DNA from: Artemisia argyi
Taxonomy: Eukaryota > Streptophyta > Magnoliopsida > Asterales > Asteraceae
Length of the DNA: 64,000 bases
Direction: 5' to 3'
Assembly (NCBI GenBank): GCA_030686995.1
Contig: CM060709.1
Coordinates: 309,225,357-309,289,356 of the forward strand
Shown piece after piece: positions 34,933 through 49,054 of the stretch. The notes under the pieces are model-generated. The model saw only the letters and a list, made by a program, of their open reading frames with translations, did not search any database and had not been told where the DNA came from. Position 1 is the first letter of the stretch. Each line of letters begins with the position of its first letter. Both the position numbers and the translations under genes were made by a program.

Positions 34933-36113
34933 TCCGATCTCATGACTTTTTAATCCTTGACTTTGATTCGTTTGCTATGATATGATTCATTGATATAAGC
35001 CTTTGCTATGATCCCTTTGATATGATTTGTTGCTATCCATTTTGTTGATTACCTGATTACTATCTCCTGGTTGAGATTCTGTTTGATTATGATATGATTC
35101 ATTTGTTATGGATATGCTTTTTTTGATATGATTTTGTTCTTATGCCCGAGCTTTTATTCTACTCATGGAGGTACCATGGGCGTGTCAGTGATGGCACCAC
35201 TGGCATGACACTTTCTGGGGAGGTGTGATTGATCCCTGGCATTCCCTTCTGTTTGATATATGTGCACTATGGCCAATTAGTTATATATGTGTCCAGTCAT
35301 GAGCTGGCATGTGTATTTTGTTTGATTCAGGGAGTGTATGGATGCATCCTAGGTTCTGTTTTGTTCTGAGAAGACAGTGACTGGCTGTACGTGCCTTGTA
35401 CCCCTTTCACTTCTGGTACATTGGAGTTAGCTACTCTATGTACACCCTATGAATTGACGGATATATGATTATGTGATTTGAGACCTATTCGAGTATCTCG
35501 TTAGGTCGGCTCGTGGCTTTCCTATGTTTCTTGTGTCTATTCGAGTATCTCGTTAGACGCGCCTTTGTTGATACGTGCTCTTGATTCTCTTATGATTTGT
35601 TTATGCTTGATATATCTATGATGCTTCATTTCATTTGACTTATGATATTCGTTCAGTTATTCGTTGATCTCTTATGCATTTGACAGATGATATTCCATCC
35701 AGCAAAAACTTATGATTTCCTACTTCTTATACTTATATACATTTCATTCATTCGTTTGCTTTGTTATATATCTGTTCACTGGGCTTTTTAAGCTCAGCCG
35801 CATTTCTTTTCCTGCGGCAGGTTTTAGGTTGGAAGCTGGGTTGGGTGAAGAGTGCATAGGAGCGTTAGTGGACTACCCCGATGATTAGAAGCCCATTTAC
35901 ATCTGGACTAGTTTTGGACTTGGATTAGATTAAACTTTGTTTAGTTTGTATTTTCTTTTCTTTTATAGTTTTAGTATTTCTTTTGTACTTTTAGATTTTT
36001 CCCTTGAAATCTTTTGTTTTAAGTCTTCCGCTTGCGTTGTATGCTTTGTATGCTTTGATATGTCACCATACTGTAGCGCTCCGGACCCATGTCGGGTTGG
36101 GGAGTTACAATTA

Positions 36114-36130
36114 TGGTATCAGAGCTAAGG
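36114..36130 (+). promoter_or_regulatory. Primer-binding site of the inner element
   Basis: TGGTATCAGAGCTAAGG lies four bases after the 5' LTR, complementary to initiator methionine tRNA. Confidence 0.85.
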
Positions 36131-38332
36131 CTACGACTTGTAGTACCTAAGTTATGACCTGTGAGTTTTTGACCCTTAGGTTTGCACCTTAGAAACTTTA
36201 GGAATAACTTTGGAAGGTTTTGCCTTAAGTTTCTCCCCTTAAGAGCTTTAGTATGACCGGTGAGGATTGGGTAGATATATGATCAGACGTTGGTTTTCTT
36301 GCTTCCGCTTTACTCTGATTTATGCCTTTGCTTTTCGTTAAGCTCTTACTAGATCATTCGTTTCGGAGACTTAGAAGACTTATCAGGATTCGCGACATGT
36401 GTTTAGGATGCCTTTAGACTTTGTAGTATGTCTTATAAGTTTCATTTCCTGGAGTTATCACTTTCTTTTGAACTTCGATTCTTGATTCGTTTGACATTCG
36501 TTTAGATGCCTTTTGTTCGTTCGGAGATTCGCGTATGTATCCTACATGTTCGACACACCCTATGACTTCTTGCTTTTGATTCTTTCTTCATTGTTGGTTT
36601 GACCTTACCTATTCTACCCCTATGATCATTTTGTGACTTTTCATCGTGTATATTCGATTTGTCCGATGTGTTCTGGAGATATTTAGAGACGATTTTGTGG
36701 TGCTAATTTGTTTACGTTGGAGATGTTAAATTCGATGTTATTCTGGATTTAGATTTGTTGCCTGAGTATTTTGATGATGATGATTGTCATTTTATGTTTG
36801 TCACCTTTGACGTTTTGTGAAGTTCATATCCTACACCATGATTCTTAACCTGATAATCGTTTATAACCACCTTGTTCTAAAACTCGTGCGTTGACTTCCC
36901 CATTGCTGTGAAGATACTTCTCTGATGAAACTCGCCTCAAGAGTTATTCAATTTGTTTGGAACGTTCGCTGTGTATCTTTGTTTGTTTTGTTTTATTCGT
37001 CGAGGAGAATAATGATGGTATTTATGTTGGGAGCTGAATCGTGTCATGATGAAGAGTGAGATATTCCTCGAAATTCTTTCGTATGATCTTCTATGAGTGT
37101 TGTGATGCCAATTGTATTGGTTACCTTTCCGACTATTCCTTTGGAATCGATCAATCGTGTCTTTCATAAATACTGGGACAAATTGTCATGGTATGACATT
37201 TTAGTATATTCAGAGACGAAAGAGAAACACAAGTATCATCTTCATATTGTGTTGACATTCTACGTTCGAAGAAGCCTCTATGACATTCTCGAAGAGTAAC
37301 TTTTGTTGGAGGAAGCTTGAGAGGACGATTTTGAAAAGCTGGAAGGAGATTTGTTTAACTCAAGGAGGAAGACATGAAGAAGCTTAGGAGGATGACGACC
37401 GAAGATCATCTATGCTAGAAGATGAAAGGAAGTAGTTTTGAAGTGAAACACATGGTTCTATCAACTCTATTCATCTTAGTTGTACTAATATGAATAGAGA
37501 CTTGAAGTAGGAGCTGGACGAGATGGTATGAAGATGGTGGTTACTACATCGGTGATTTCCACACAAAGGATGAAGGACAACACGAGCAGAGCTGCAGTGA
37601 AGCATTGACAAGGATGACTTGATTGGAAGATCGGCAGAGATTTCCTTCGGCAGAAGATTATTCAAGCTACATGACGCACCCACAATGATCGTGACAGAGA
37701 ATCGCATTTCGGTTTGCACTTGCAGAAGAAGTACAGGAAATTTAGACGTCCTAGCATTTGAAGGAGTTTTGTTCGCGACACGTTAGTTTTTGGATTCATT
37801 CTTATCCGTACGATTGATTCTACCTATTCTGTTATGCCTTCTGATACGTTTTGATACTCTGATTTGTGATTGTGATCGTCAGTACGAATTTATTATCCAT
37901 CTCTTTATGAGACTCTTGATACGCGTGATGATTTGATTTGTGCTTCGCTGATTATTAGCAAATACCTTTGTTCGTTCAGAATTTGGTAGGAGTTAATGAA
38001 GTTTTATTGTTTAGTACTATCTCCGTTTTGACTTGTAGGAATATGTGTTTCATGTATCTCTTTGTGAGATTTCAACTATCATCTGTCATCTGTCATCTGA
38101 TACGCATTGTTTTGCATTCATTGGATTCGATTTGTTAGGATTGGAGAGCCTGGGGCTATCCAAGTGTGTCAGGATCGAGTCATGAGAAACTATTTCGTTG
38201 TCAAGATTCTCTTGGAAGAACCTCCCCAAGTATGAGGATATTTGCGATGACATTTTATGATTTGCTATGTCTTCGTTTGACTTTGGCGACTTCAATTTCG
38301 CGGACGAAATTTTCTTTTTAGAGGGGAAGAAT
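36131..38332 (+). other. Interior of the inner element: scrambled, decayed Gypsy sequence
   Basis: Apart from the RT remnant at 37050-37300 no domain can be read in any frame. The segment is T-rich on the left and purine-rich from 37300 to 37750, as if pieces of gag-pol had drifted or been rearranged. It ends in a purine tract next to the 3' LTR. ORFs of 76-98 aa are not credible. Confidence 0.6.
37050..37300 (+). pseudogene. Gypsy reverse transcriptase remnant
   Basis: The plus-strand frame reads VVMPIVLV, then INRVFHKYWDKL, then YDILVYSETKEKHKYHLHIV. These correspond in order to the conserved RT blocks [15 protein letters not shown], FxDDILVYS and the helix behind it. The catalytic YxDD-type motif is lost (WYDIL). 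The frame upstream is broken by a stop. Confidence 0.8.
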
Positions 38333-39148
38333 TGTAAAACCCAGATTTTCTGAACGCATAAAATACCCAAAATACCCTTCAATTTAAAACTTTTGGAGTA
38401 CGAATGATAATTATACCCTAAGTATTAAAATGATTATACTTGAACTTTTCGCGATGTTTGGAACCCACAAACTTAAATAAAAGTATACACTATGCTATCT
38501 ATGTCACATTATATATATTGTATATGAGCCAAAAATTTCCTTTCTGTACATACGAATCATGATAAACTTAAAAGAGATTTGAAAATCAATCACCTCCCCA
38601 TATCACGTTTGTTTCCATCCAAGTCTCACCATAATTTCGGCTAGTTTACCATATATATCTCCCCCAATCTTGTTTACATAAACCGATTATCACATCAAGA
38701 GAAATATAAGTAGAAAACAAAGAAAACGCTAAAGACATAAACAAGAGTGGTGGTGTATGGCTCCTCTCCCCATTTTCTTGAACCGACTATCACAACACTC
38801 TCGCACATTAAACACTAGATGAATTCTAGTGACATCATACACATTTTCTTCTTCTTTCGATCACAAAGGAAGCGTACGAGGGCAGCAGAAAGGGTGGAGT
38901 TTGGTCGTGGTCTGCTGTTTCCTAGGAGGTGGTATTGGTGTGGTGAATTCTGGTTCGAGGGTGTTAATGCTGCTCGAAGGGGGACAGTGATCGTGGTGAA
39001 TTTCTGCTCGGCTAGGATTTAAACTAGTGTGGTGTTTTCTCCTTGTGCGCAACTTGGGTAACTCTTCTCGACTTTATACCTCTTTGAATGTCCTTTCTCT
39101 GTCGTGATAATACATGCTTAATCGGCTTTCTGTTCGAATATAACATCA

Positions 39149-39188
<40 letters not shown>

Positions 39189-41298
39189 GACCTGGACACC
39201 TTAAATATTCAATTTATATATGGCTCATGATTACGTATGAATAATAATATATATGCACGTTTCATCAACCTATCCAACCTGATTTGTTTTGAGATAAAAT
39301 AAGAGTACTTGCATGCTTTTCGATTCGACATAAAATAATGCGCATGAATTAATGAAATGACAATTGTGAAACCTTTAACCGATCGACTCGACATTAAAAT
39401 AATGTGAATTCATAACCTCTTTGAGCTGGATAAAAAAAAGGGGTCGCATGCATGGGTTTTTTTTTTTCAGTTTCGAATCGGAAATAAATAATATAAAAGG
39501 GTGTCGTGTGCATGTGAATGAATTGAACCGATGTCGGGTTATAAGCAAATCTTATACAATTTTATAAAATCTTGGGTCGTCGCGGCATAAATATTAAGAT
39601 CGTGGGTACGTTAATAAATTATGACGGGGTCCAAAATTATTATCTTAATATTTATTTATTAAAATAAACTTTAAAATAATTTTATTTTGACCTTTTATAT
39701 TTAATTTTGATAATTTATATTTTAGACCCTAAACTTATAATATTAATATTTTAAGACCCAAACTATTATATTGGTCATTTTAACCCTAAATATTATAGAT
39801 TGTCCATTATAACCATAAGGTATTAAATTACAATTTTGGGAACTTATCAAATATGAAAACTTACTAATTCGGGAAACCTATTAAAAATAGAAAGGCACTT
39901 GAAATGGCTAAGTTACTTGAAGTGGAAACTTACTATAAATGGAAAGTTACAAAAAATGAAAAGCCGACTAAAATGAGTAATCTGATTTAAAACAAGTTAA
40001 TAATAAGTCGATAATTAATTCGTGTAGATTCGCTGAAGAAGGAGTGTTTCCTTATGCTTACGTATGTTATGATTTCGATGGCGATTAAGGTACAGATATT
40101 CTACCCTTTCTCAGTAAGGGTTCCGATCTCATGACTTTTTAATCCTTGACTTTGATTTGTTTGCTATGATATGATTCATTGATATAAGCCTTTGCTATGA
40201 TCCCTTTGATATGATTCGTTGCTATCCATTTTGTTGATTACCTGATTACTATCTCCTGGTTGAGATTCTGTTTGATTATGATATGATTCGTTTGTTATGG
40301 ATATGCTTTGTTTGATATGATTTTGTTCTTATGCCCGAGTTTTTATTCTACTCATGGAGGTACCATGGGCGTGTAAGTGATGGCACCACTGGCATGACAC
40401 TTTCTGGGGAGGTGTGATTGATCCCTGGCATTCCCTTCTGTTTGATATATGTGCACTATGGCCAATTAGTTATATATGTGTCCAGTCATGAGCTGGCATG
40501 TGTATTTTGTTTGATTCAGGGAGTGTATGGATGCATCCTAGGTTCTGTTTTGTTCTGAGAAGACAGTGACTGGCTGTACGTGCCTTGTACCCCTTTCACT
40601 TCTGGTACATTGGAGTTAGCTACTCTATGTACACCCTATGAATTGACGGATATATGATTATGTGATTTGAGACCTATTCGAGTATCTCGTTAGGTCGGCT
40701 CGTGGCTTTCCTATGTTTCTTGTGTCTATTCGAGTATCTCGTTAGACGCGCCTTTGTTGATACGTGCTCTTGATTCTCTTATGATTTGTTTATGCTTGAT
40801 ATATCTATGATGCTTCATTTCATTTGACTTATGATATTCGTTCAGTTATTCGTTGATCTCTTATGCATTTGACAGATGATATTCCATCCAACAAAAACTT
40901 ATGATTTCCTACTTCTTATACTTATATACATTTCATTCATTCGTTTGCTTTGTTATATATCTGTTCACTGGGCTTTTTAAGCTCAGCCGCATTTCTTTTC
41001 CTGCGGCAGGTTTTAGGTTGGAAGCTGGGTTGGGTGAAGAGTGCATAGGAGCGTTAGTGGACTACCCCGATGATTAGAAGCCCATTTACATCTGGACTAG
41101 TTTTGTACTTGGATTAGATTAAACTTTGTTTAGTTTGTATTTTCTTTTCTTTTATAGTTTTAGTATTTCTTTTGTACTTTTAGATTTTTCCCTTGAAATC
41201 TTTTGTTTTAAGTCTTCCGCTTGCGTTGTATGCTTTGTATGCTTTGATATGTCACCATACTGTAGCGCTCCGGACCCATGTCGGGTTGGGGTGTTACA
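38333..41298 (+). repeat. 3' LTR of the inner element (2.97 kb)
   Basis: This uninterrupted copy runs from TGTAAAACCCAG to GGGGTGTTACA. It contains a pair of TTCGAGTATCTCGTTAG motifs about 55 bp apart and a run of about 38 A at 39150-39187. It serves as the empty-site control for the solo LTR insertion in its sister. Confidence 0.9.
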
Positions 41299-41476
41299 AT
41301 TTTATGGTATTATGTGGATGTTGGATATTATGGAAATTGAGTTCCTATGCACTTTATTGATGTCTTGTGGTGTATTGTTGATATTCTTTCCATGACTTAG
41401 CTTTGTTGATTTAATTCTTGTTGAGCATATATAAGTTCTATCGGAGACTCACGAACTTGTAAGATGTTTCAGATCA

Positions 41477-44400
41477 ATGGCCCCACGAAGAAACCCTGTT
41501 AGAGCTACCAGAACTGGACCTGCAACGACTACCCCTGGTCGTCGAGGACGCCGTCCTACTCGAAATATTGAAACCCCTACTCCTGATAACCTGGACACTA
41601 CCAACCGCAACAACAGGAATCAAAATGTTGAGGTCCACGGAGACAATGATCATGTTCCACTTAACGCGCCTACTGTGGATCAAGCAATGATCAATCAACT
41701 TGTGGAGCAATGAGTTGCTGAGCTACTAGCTGAGTCAAATCATTTCAACGATTCTGCTGGAACATTTCCACCTGTTCGTGCTAATGGATGTAACTACAAG
41801 GAGTTTCGAATTTGTGGACCTATTGAGTTTGGTGGAACTGAAGGAGTGGTTTACTTGGTTAGGTGGGTTGAGAAGACTGAGTCAGTGTTTAATGTCAGTG
41901 GTTGTGCGGAGAATGCGAAGGTAAAGTTTGCTTCTTTTACTTTCAAGGATGAAGCTTTAACTTGGTGGAACAATTACCGTAACTCGGTTGGGAGTGATGT
42001 GGCTTACGCTATGACTTGGGAGCAATTTAAGTCTTTGTTGATTCAGACTTACTGCCCAAGGAATGAGATTAAGAAGCTGGAGATTGAGTTCTGGAACCAT
42101 AAGGTGAAAGGTACCGATATGGCAACTTACAATCGCCATTATCGAGAGTTGGCCTTACTCTGTCCCGATATGGTTAGGACTGAGACCCAAAAGATTGAGA
42201 GGTATACCGATGGGTTGCCGGTAACTACAAGGAACGATGTGATTTCTGCTAAGCCTGCAAACATTCATGAGGCTATCACTATCGCTCAACAATTGATGGA
42301 CTCTTTGGCATTGGAAGAAGCTGAGAAGGATAAGAATGGAAAGAGAAAGAGGGATGATCACTCTAAGGGTAATGATAGTCAAAACAAGTGACAAACAACT
42401 ACTAGAGCTTATGCTATGGGAGATGGAGACAAAAAGAACTACAATGGGGATGCACCCAAATGTAACCGATGTTACAAACATCACTCTGGTCGATGTACTG
42501 TGATGTGCAAGAATTGCTCTAAGATGGGACACATAGCTAAAGATTGTAGAGCTCGACCACTTGCTATGGTTCAAGCTAATCCTGAAACTATGAGCAAAGC
42601 AAATGTTACTTGCTATGGATGTGGAAAGAAAGGACATTATCGGAATGAGTGTAGGGAATCGTGGAACCGAGGAAATCAAGGATCGGGTGGTACTGGGTAC
42701 AATAATGGAAACCGTGGAGCTGGAGGAAACCGTGGACGACAAGATAATGGGGACCAACGTGTGGAAGCTGGAGCTGCTCATGGAAGAGTGTATGCACTTG
42801 GGAACGAGAGAGGAGAAGATCCGAACGTTGTTACTGGTACGTTACTTCTCAATAATCGTTATGCTTCCATACTATTTGATACTGGTGCCGATAAGAGTTT
42901 TGTGTCCACTAAGTTTGCACCCTTACTTGAGAAACCCCCGATGGCCTTAGGAATTGGTTATGATGTAGAGTTAGCTAATGGGAACATAGAGAAGATTAGG
43001 ACTATCATTCGCGGCTGCACGTTAAACTTTCTGAATCGTCCTTTCAACATAGATCTTCTACCCGTCACATTAGGAAGTTTTGATGTCATTATTGGTATGG
43101 ATTGGTTGTCGAAGTATCGTGCTCATATAATTTGCGATGAGAAGATCGTGTGTGTGCCATACGGCAAGGAGATTCTGAACATACCAGGAGATAGAAAGGA
43201 TTTGAGAGGCCCATCTAGATTAGCGGTCATATCTTGCACTAAGTTGCCGAAGCTAATGGAAAAAGGAAGTTGCCTTTTCTTAGCTCAAATTTCCGAGAAA
43301 TGAGGGAAGGAGAAGAAGGAAAGGTGCATTGGAGATGTACCTATAGTTCGTGATTTTTCGAATGTGTTTCCCGATGATTTGCCGGGAATTCCGCCTACTA
43401 GACAAGTGGAATTTCAGATTGAGTTGATACATGGTGCTGCACCCGTAGCACGAGCGCCTTATCGTCTTGCACCTACTGAATTGGAAGAGTTGTCGAAACA
43501 ATTAGCGGAGTTAGCCGAAAAGGGATTCATAAGACCAAGTTCTTCACCTTGGGGAGCCCCGGCCTTATTTGTGAAGAAGAAGGATGGATCGTTTCGCATG
43601 TGTATTGATTATCGAGAGTTGAACAAGTTAACGGTGAAGAATAGATACCCATTACCGAGGATCGACTATTTGTTCGATCAGCTTCAAGGATCGAGCGTGT
43701 ATTCGAAGATCGATTTGAGATCGGGATATCATCAGCTTCGAGTGCGCGAGGAAGATATTCTAAAAACGGCTTTCAGAACCCGTTACGGGCATTACGAGTT
43801 TCAGGTGATGCCGTTTGGGTTGACTAACGCACCGGCGGTATTCATGGATCTCATGAATCGGGTGTGTAAGCCTTACTTAGATAAGTTTGTGATTGTGTTC
43901 ATCGATGACATTCTGATTTATTCGAAGAGTGAGAAGGAGCATGAGGAGCATCTAAGACTTATCTTAGAATTGCTCAGGAAGGAGAAACTGTATGCCAAGT
44001 TTTCGAAATGTGAATTTTGGATTCCGACGGTACAATTTCTAGGTCATGTGATTGATAGACAAGGAGTTCATGTGGATCCTGATAAGATTGAAGCGATTAA
44101 AGATTGGGTTGCACCTACGACCCCAACAGAAGTTCGTCAATTTTTGGGATTAGCCGGTTATTACCGAAGATTCATTGAAGGATTTTCGAAGATAGCAAAA
44201 CCGTTTACCAAATTGACTCAAAAGAGTGTTAAGTATGAATGGGGAGATAAGGAAGAGGAAGCATTTCAGTTACTTAAGGAAATGTTGTGTAGTGCTCCTA
44301 TCTTAGCGTTACCTGAAGGTAACGAGGACTTTGTCGTCTATTGTGACGCTTCACATAAAGGTTTAGGAGCTGTGTTAATGCAACGAGAGAAAGTGAGAGC

Positions 44401-46212
44401 TTATGCTTCCCGACAGCTCAAGAAGCATGAGAAGAACTACACCACCCATGATTTGGAGTTAGGTGCTGTGGTTTTTGCTTTGAGGATATGGAGACATTAC
44501 TTGTATGGAACCAAGTGTGTAGTGTTTACTGACCACAAAAGTCTGCAACACATTTTGAACCAAAAAGGGCTTAACATAAGGCAGCGACGTTGGATTGAGT
44601 TGCTAAGCGATTATGATTGTGAAATTCGCTACCATCCGGGTAAAGCAAACGTTGTTGCTGATGCTCTTAGTCGAAAGGAGAGAATTCCACCGTTACGAGT
44701 GAGGTCATTAGGAATGACTATCGTATCGCCATTACCATCTCAAATATTAGAAGCTCAAACGGAAGCGTTGAAAGCAGAGAATCGGTCTGCTGAGAACATA
44801 TTTGGGATGCCAGAAAATGAGAAGGGATTTGTTAAGCGTTCTGATGGAGTATTATGTTTTGGAGAGCGAAGTTGGGTACCATTTATGGAGGAATTCAAGA
44901 GTTGATTATGCATGAGTCGCATAAGTTAAGATACTCTATTCATCTTGGGTCTGACAAGATGTACCAGGATTTGAAAAAGTTATATTGGTGGTCAAATAGG
45001 AAGGCAGATATAGCGTTGTATGTTAGCAAGTGTTTGACTTGCTCTAAGGTTAAAGCCGAACATCAAAGACCGTCAGGATTATTGACGCAGCCAGAACTCC
45101 CGGTTTGGAAATGGGAGCGGATTACAATGAACTTTATTACCAAATTACCAAAGACAGCTAGCGGTTGCGACGCTATATGGGTAATTGTGGATCGATTGAC
45201 TAAGTCTGCTCATTTCCTGGCAATTAGTGAAGATGATAGTGTGGATAAACTGGCGAGGTTGTATGTGAAGGAGATTGTTTCTCGTCATGGAGTTCCGATA
45301 TCGATTATTTCCGATCGCGACAGCCGCTTCACGTCAGCATTGTGGTGATCACTTCAAACCGCTTTGGGGACGAGACTTGATATAAGTACTGCATATCATC
45401 CCCAAACCGATGGTCAAAGTGAGAGAACTATTCAGACTTTGGAGGATATGCTTCGTGCATGCATCATAGACTTTGGTAAAGGCTGGGAGAAATATCTACC
45501 CCTTGCGGAGTTCTCCTACAACAACAGCTACCACACAAGTCTTAAGGCTGCACCATTTGAAGCTTTGTATGGTCGTAAATGTCGTTCACCTATTGGTTGG
45601 GCTGAAGTTGGAGATAGCCAACTCACAGGCCCTGAGCTTATCTTGGAAACTACTGAGAAGGTAACGCAAATTCGAGAGCGACTGCAAGCAGCTAGAGATA
45701 GGCAGGAAAGCTACGCCGATCAGAGGCGTAAACCCCTAGAATTCCAGGTTGGAGACAAAGTGATGTTGAAAGTCTCGCCTTGGAAGGGTGTGATACGTTT
45801 TGGGAAATGTGGGAAACTTAATCCCCGCTACATTGGACCATTTCTTATTTTGGAAAGAATTGGGCCCGTAGCTTATCGTTTGGAATTACCAATGGAATTG
45901 AGTAAAGTTCATGATGTGTTTCATGTTAGCAATCTGAAGAAATGTCTTTCAGAGGAAACACCAGTTATACCAATTAAGGATATTCGTGTGGATGAGAGTT
46001 TGAATTTTGTGGAAGAGCCGATTGAGATAATGGATAGAGAGATCAAACGACTTAAGGGAAGTCGCATCCCGCTCATCAACGTTCGTTGGAATTCGCGGCA
46101 TGGACTGGAATTCACGTGGGAACGTGAGGATCAGTTCCGAAAGAGATATCCGAAGCTTTTTTACTTCGTAGATGGGTTATTCCGAGAGAAACCCGGGACG
46201 GGTTCCTTCTGA
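41477..46212 (+). pseudogene. Tekay/Del-like gag-pol of the outer element, inactivated
   Basis: The single long frame is about 1578 codons. In order: gag capsid block (LTWWNNY, about 41960), zinc knuckles CKNCSKMGHIAKDC (about 42506) and CYGCGKKGHYRNEC (about 42611), protease FDTGADKSF (about 42875), RT with FIDDILIYS (43898), RNase H with [10 protein letters not shown] (about 44340), integrase with ISDRDSRF and DGQSERT (45300-45440), and a chromodomain-like tail ([15 protein letters not shown]). Lesions are TGA stops at 41711, 42389, 43301 and 45346 and a frameshift near 44890, with a further TGA directly after it in the old frame at 44903. The first integrase Asp, expected in a MDF context, is Asn at 45130-45132. 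The stop codon is 12 bp before the 3' LTR. Confidence 0.9.
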
Positions 46213-46223
46213 GGCTGGGAGGA
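46210..46223 (+). promoter_or_regulatory. Polypurine tract of the outer element
   Basis: TGAGGCTGGGAGGA abuts the 3' LTR start and overlaps the pol stop codon. It is the expected plus-strand priming site. Confidence 0.65.
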
Positions 46224-47862
46224 TGTGAAAACTGGCAAAATAGGGAGCCGTTTTAAAACCCGCATTACATTAAAAATTATAAATTTGGAATTTTTGAAAG
46301 TTTATTGTAACGAGATATTTTACGAACGTTGGTACGTGATTTTTAATCGTACGATATTTATGAGATTTGATTATTTATTTATGGTTTGGTTTGATTCGGT
46401 CGTGATGATTTATTGTGAGATCGTTATTTTTGGCACTACATTGACTCCGGCACTAGGTTAACCTAACAATTTTAATTTCATTTTATTATTGGATCGGACA
46501 TTATTATTTCTGGAACGGGTTTGGTTTGAGAAAGACATTTGGTTATTTAAGTTTCGGGTTTGGTCCGTGTATTGGCATCGGGCTACTAAATCCCCTACAC
46601 CCATTATTATTATTATCATTTAAAAAGTTATTTTTTTTTAATAAGAGTAATAACAAAAATCGTCCTTGTGGCCCTGCGTTTTTCATAAGCTACACACAAC
46701 CATCACCAATATCTCACCAACACTCTCTCTCTCTTCTTTTTAACACAACACCACCGCCACCCTTATTCCACCGTAGCGCCGCCACCGCCACCCTCACACT
46801 AAAAACAACACCACCATCTTCACCATTTTTTCGAGATCTATCTTTTGGTACTAACCACGCGCTCTAACTCCCACGTTAACACCTATTTCGAATTTAATCC
46901 TCACGAGTTCATCACCACTTTTTATTATTTCTTGAAGATCTATTCGATTTGGCTTTGGTTTTTGAAGGTAGGTCGAGTTTTTGACTCGAGTTGTGGGTTT
47001 GAGTCGTGACCATGGGTCACGAATTTCATTATCTTTTCGGGTTTATGATTTTTGAGACATGAATCAAATGGGTTCTGATAATAATGATTTAAATGGAGGT
47101 TTGGTATCCGGGTTTATGCTTCTTGATGGGTCGAGAACCGGCCGAGAGCTTATGCTATCGGTTTGGGTATTTTTGGGTCGATTTCTTGACCTTTGATGTA
47201 TATATTTGATCTTGGTGCCATTTGTGATGTTTGGTTGCTCTCGGTTATGATTGGTCGACCATTTTGGGTCGTTTGGTTTCTTGGCCGACACCCCCTAGGG
47301 GCTGTTTTGGTTCGGTTGAGCTCAAGGAGCTAGCCGAGACTCATGAGTCTCGGGTGTGGCTCCCGTTTCATGTTTTGAGCATATGTTGACCCGGGTTGAC
47401 TTGGTAACTCAACCCGTTGCTTACTTGATTTTCGGACAATATGTTACTTGTGATTATTATTTATATTTTGTTGTGATTGTGATGTTGGACATTGGTATGT
47501 TATTCGGACTTGATGTGGTTTTTCTCGATTGTGAGTTATTATTGGAGTTGTGTTGACGAGTATGGAATTGGGGACCGATTGTGAGACGGTCAATTAGATG
47601 ACCGAGATAGGTTAGTTGGGTGCCGTAGTTGGACCCTCATGTTGTAGCACGTGGATATGGGATTGATTTGGACGGAGTTGATTTATTATTGTGACTTGAT
47701 TCTTATTATTTTGGACTTGGACTATGAGCCGAGAGTCATGACTCGGACATGTGACCAGATTCTATGACTCGATAAATATTTAAAAGTCGATATTAAAAAT
47801 AATACTCGTAGTAATATTATTGAGAATATAATCGTTTATATACGTATATAGACGTGTTAAAC

Positions 47863-48003
<141 letters not shown>

Positions 48004-49054
48004 TATATTAATAATAAAACAATCACGAGTAAACGTTATAATAATATAACGATAGATATTATGCTATGCGAATAGTGTAATAAATGTCAGACTATTGTTA
48101 TAAATAATAACTATATAAATAATGGCGAAATAATAAGTCGGGTAAATAATAATTAAAAATGTGATTTTGTTTATAAATTAGAAACTTATCGAGTTATACG
48201 AATTGTGGTTCTTTAAAGTCCAAGTGGGCTTTATATTGTGACTTTTGTGTTGTCACGGATATATGACGATTAATATAAACATTTTATATATCAAGTGACT
48301 TATTCTAGATCGAGTTATTTGACGATATAAAATGAGAATATTAATGGGCATCGTATCCCACGACGCCCATAGGATGTGGTATATATTTTAGGGTAATAAA
48401 TTACTATATGTCTCGTGGAATTTGGCCGATTCGACGATATATATAGGGAATTCATTGGACTACAACATATACCAAATAGAATCTTTTGTGCAATGTGCTT
48501 TAGGTTGGGTATAATCTTGGAACGATATATTACGTAAATAAATATGGGAGATTACTAAATCGACGGATTTGATAAGCTTCGATAATTATTTAAATAATAT
48601 GTTGGGCTAACATTAGACCTATAATTGGTTTATTATTTTGCTTGTTGTGGCTTTTGGTTTGAGTTGTGTCGACCCTCCACCCATATGGATACCAAACGTC
48701 GAATTTCAAATTGATATGAAGTTAAATCGAGAAATGGATATTTTTGGAAAGTAAAATGGAATACGTTCGGGAATGGGAATATTTGATTTTGAGGAAATGA
48801 TTTCTGAACGAGTTTGATATTGTTAGGAAGTGTCGAGTCTGTAGTCGCCGTTACGTGAGTTGCTTGAGATTACTTACGTCTTTCTTCTATCGTTTCTTTT
48901 GAGGATTTCTGGACTTGAGGTGAGTCATAGCCCCACTTTTACTCTTGAACTTTGTTTTCAATACTTGGGGTGAGAAACGTGCAAATGTTTTATGTGGACT
49001 ATTATCGCTTTGTTTATTTAAAACTTGCTATGCTTATAGAACTAGGTAGGATTA

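Larger units (their letters stand above)
30062..36109 (+). repeat. 5' LTR of the inner element, split by a solo LTR
   Basis: It begins TGTAAAACCCAG and ends GGGGAGTTACA. Parts 30062-31833 and 34938-36109 line up continuously with 38333-41298; together they are about 2.94 kb. The A run at 30879-30888 is 10 bases here against about 38 in the sister LTR (39150-39187). ORFs of 63-80 aa shared by both LTRs show no domain. Confidence 0.9.
30062..41298 (+). mobile_element. Inner Gypsy-derived LTR element (11.2 kb), non-autonomous
   Basis: It is inserted between the extra ORF and gag of the outer element with duplication ATTTT (30057-30061 and 41299-41303). LTRs run 30062-36109 (interrupted by a solo LTR) and 38333-41298; the PBS is at 36114 and a purine tract GAGGGGAAGAAT precedes the 3' LTR. 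Its interior (36110-38332) is only 2.2 kb and holds nothing but decayed RT. Near-identity of the LTRs shows recent movement, so proteins must have come from elsewhere. Confidence 0.9.
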
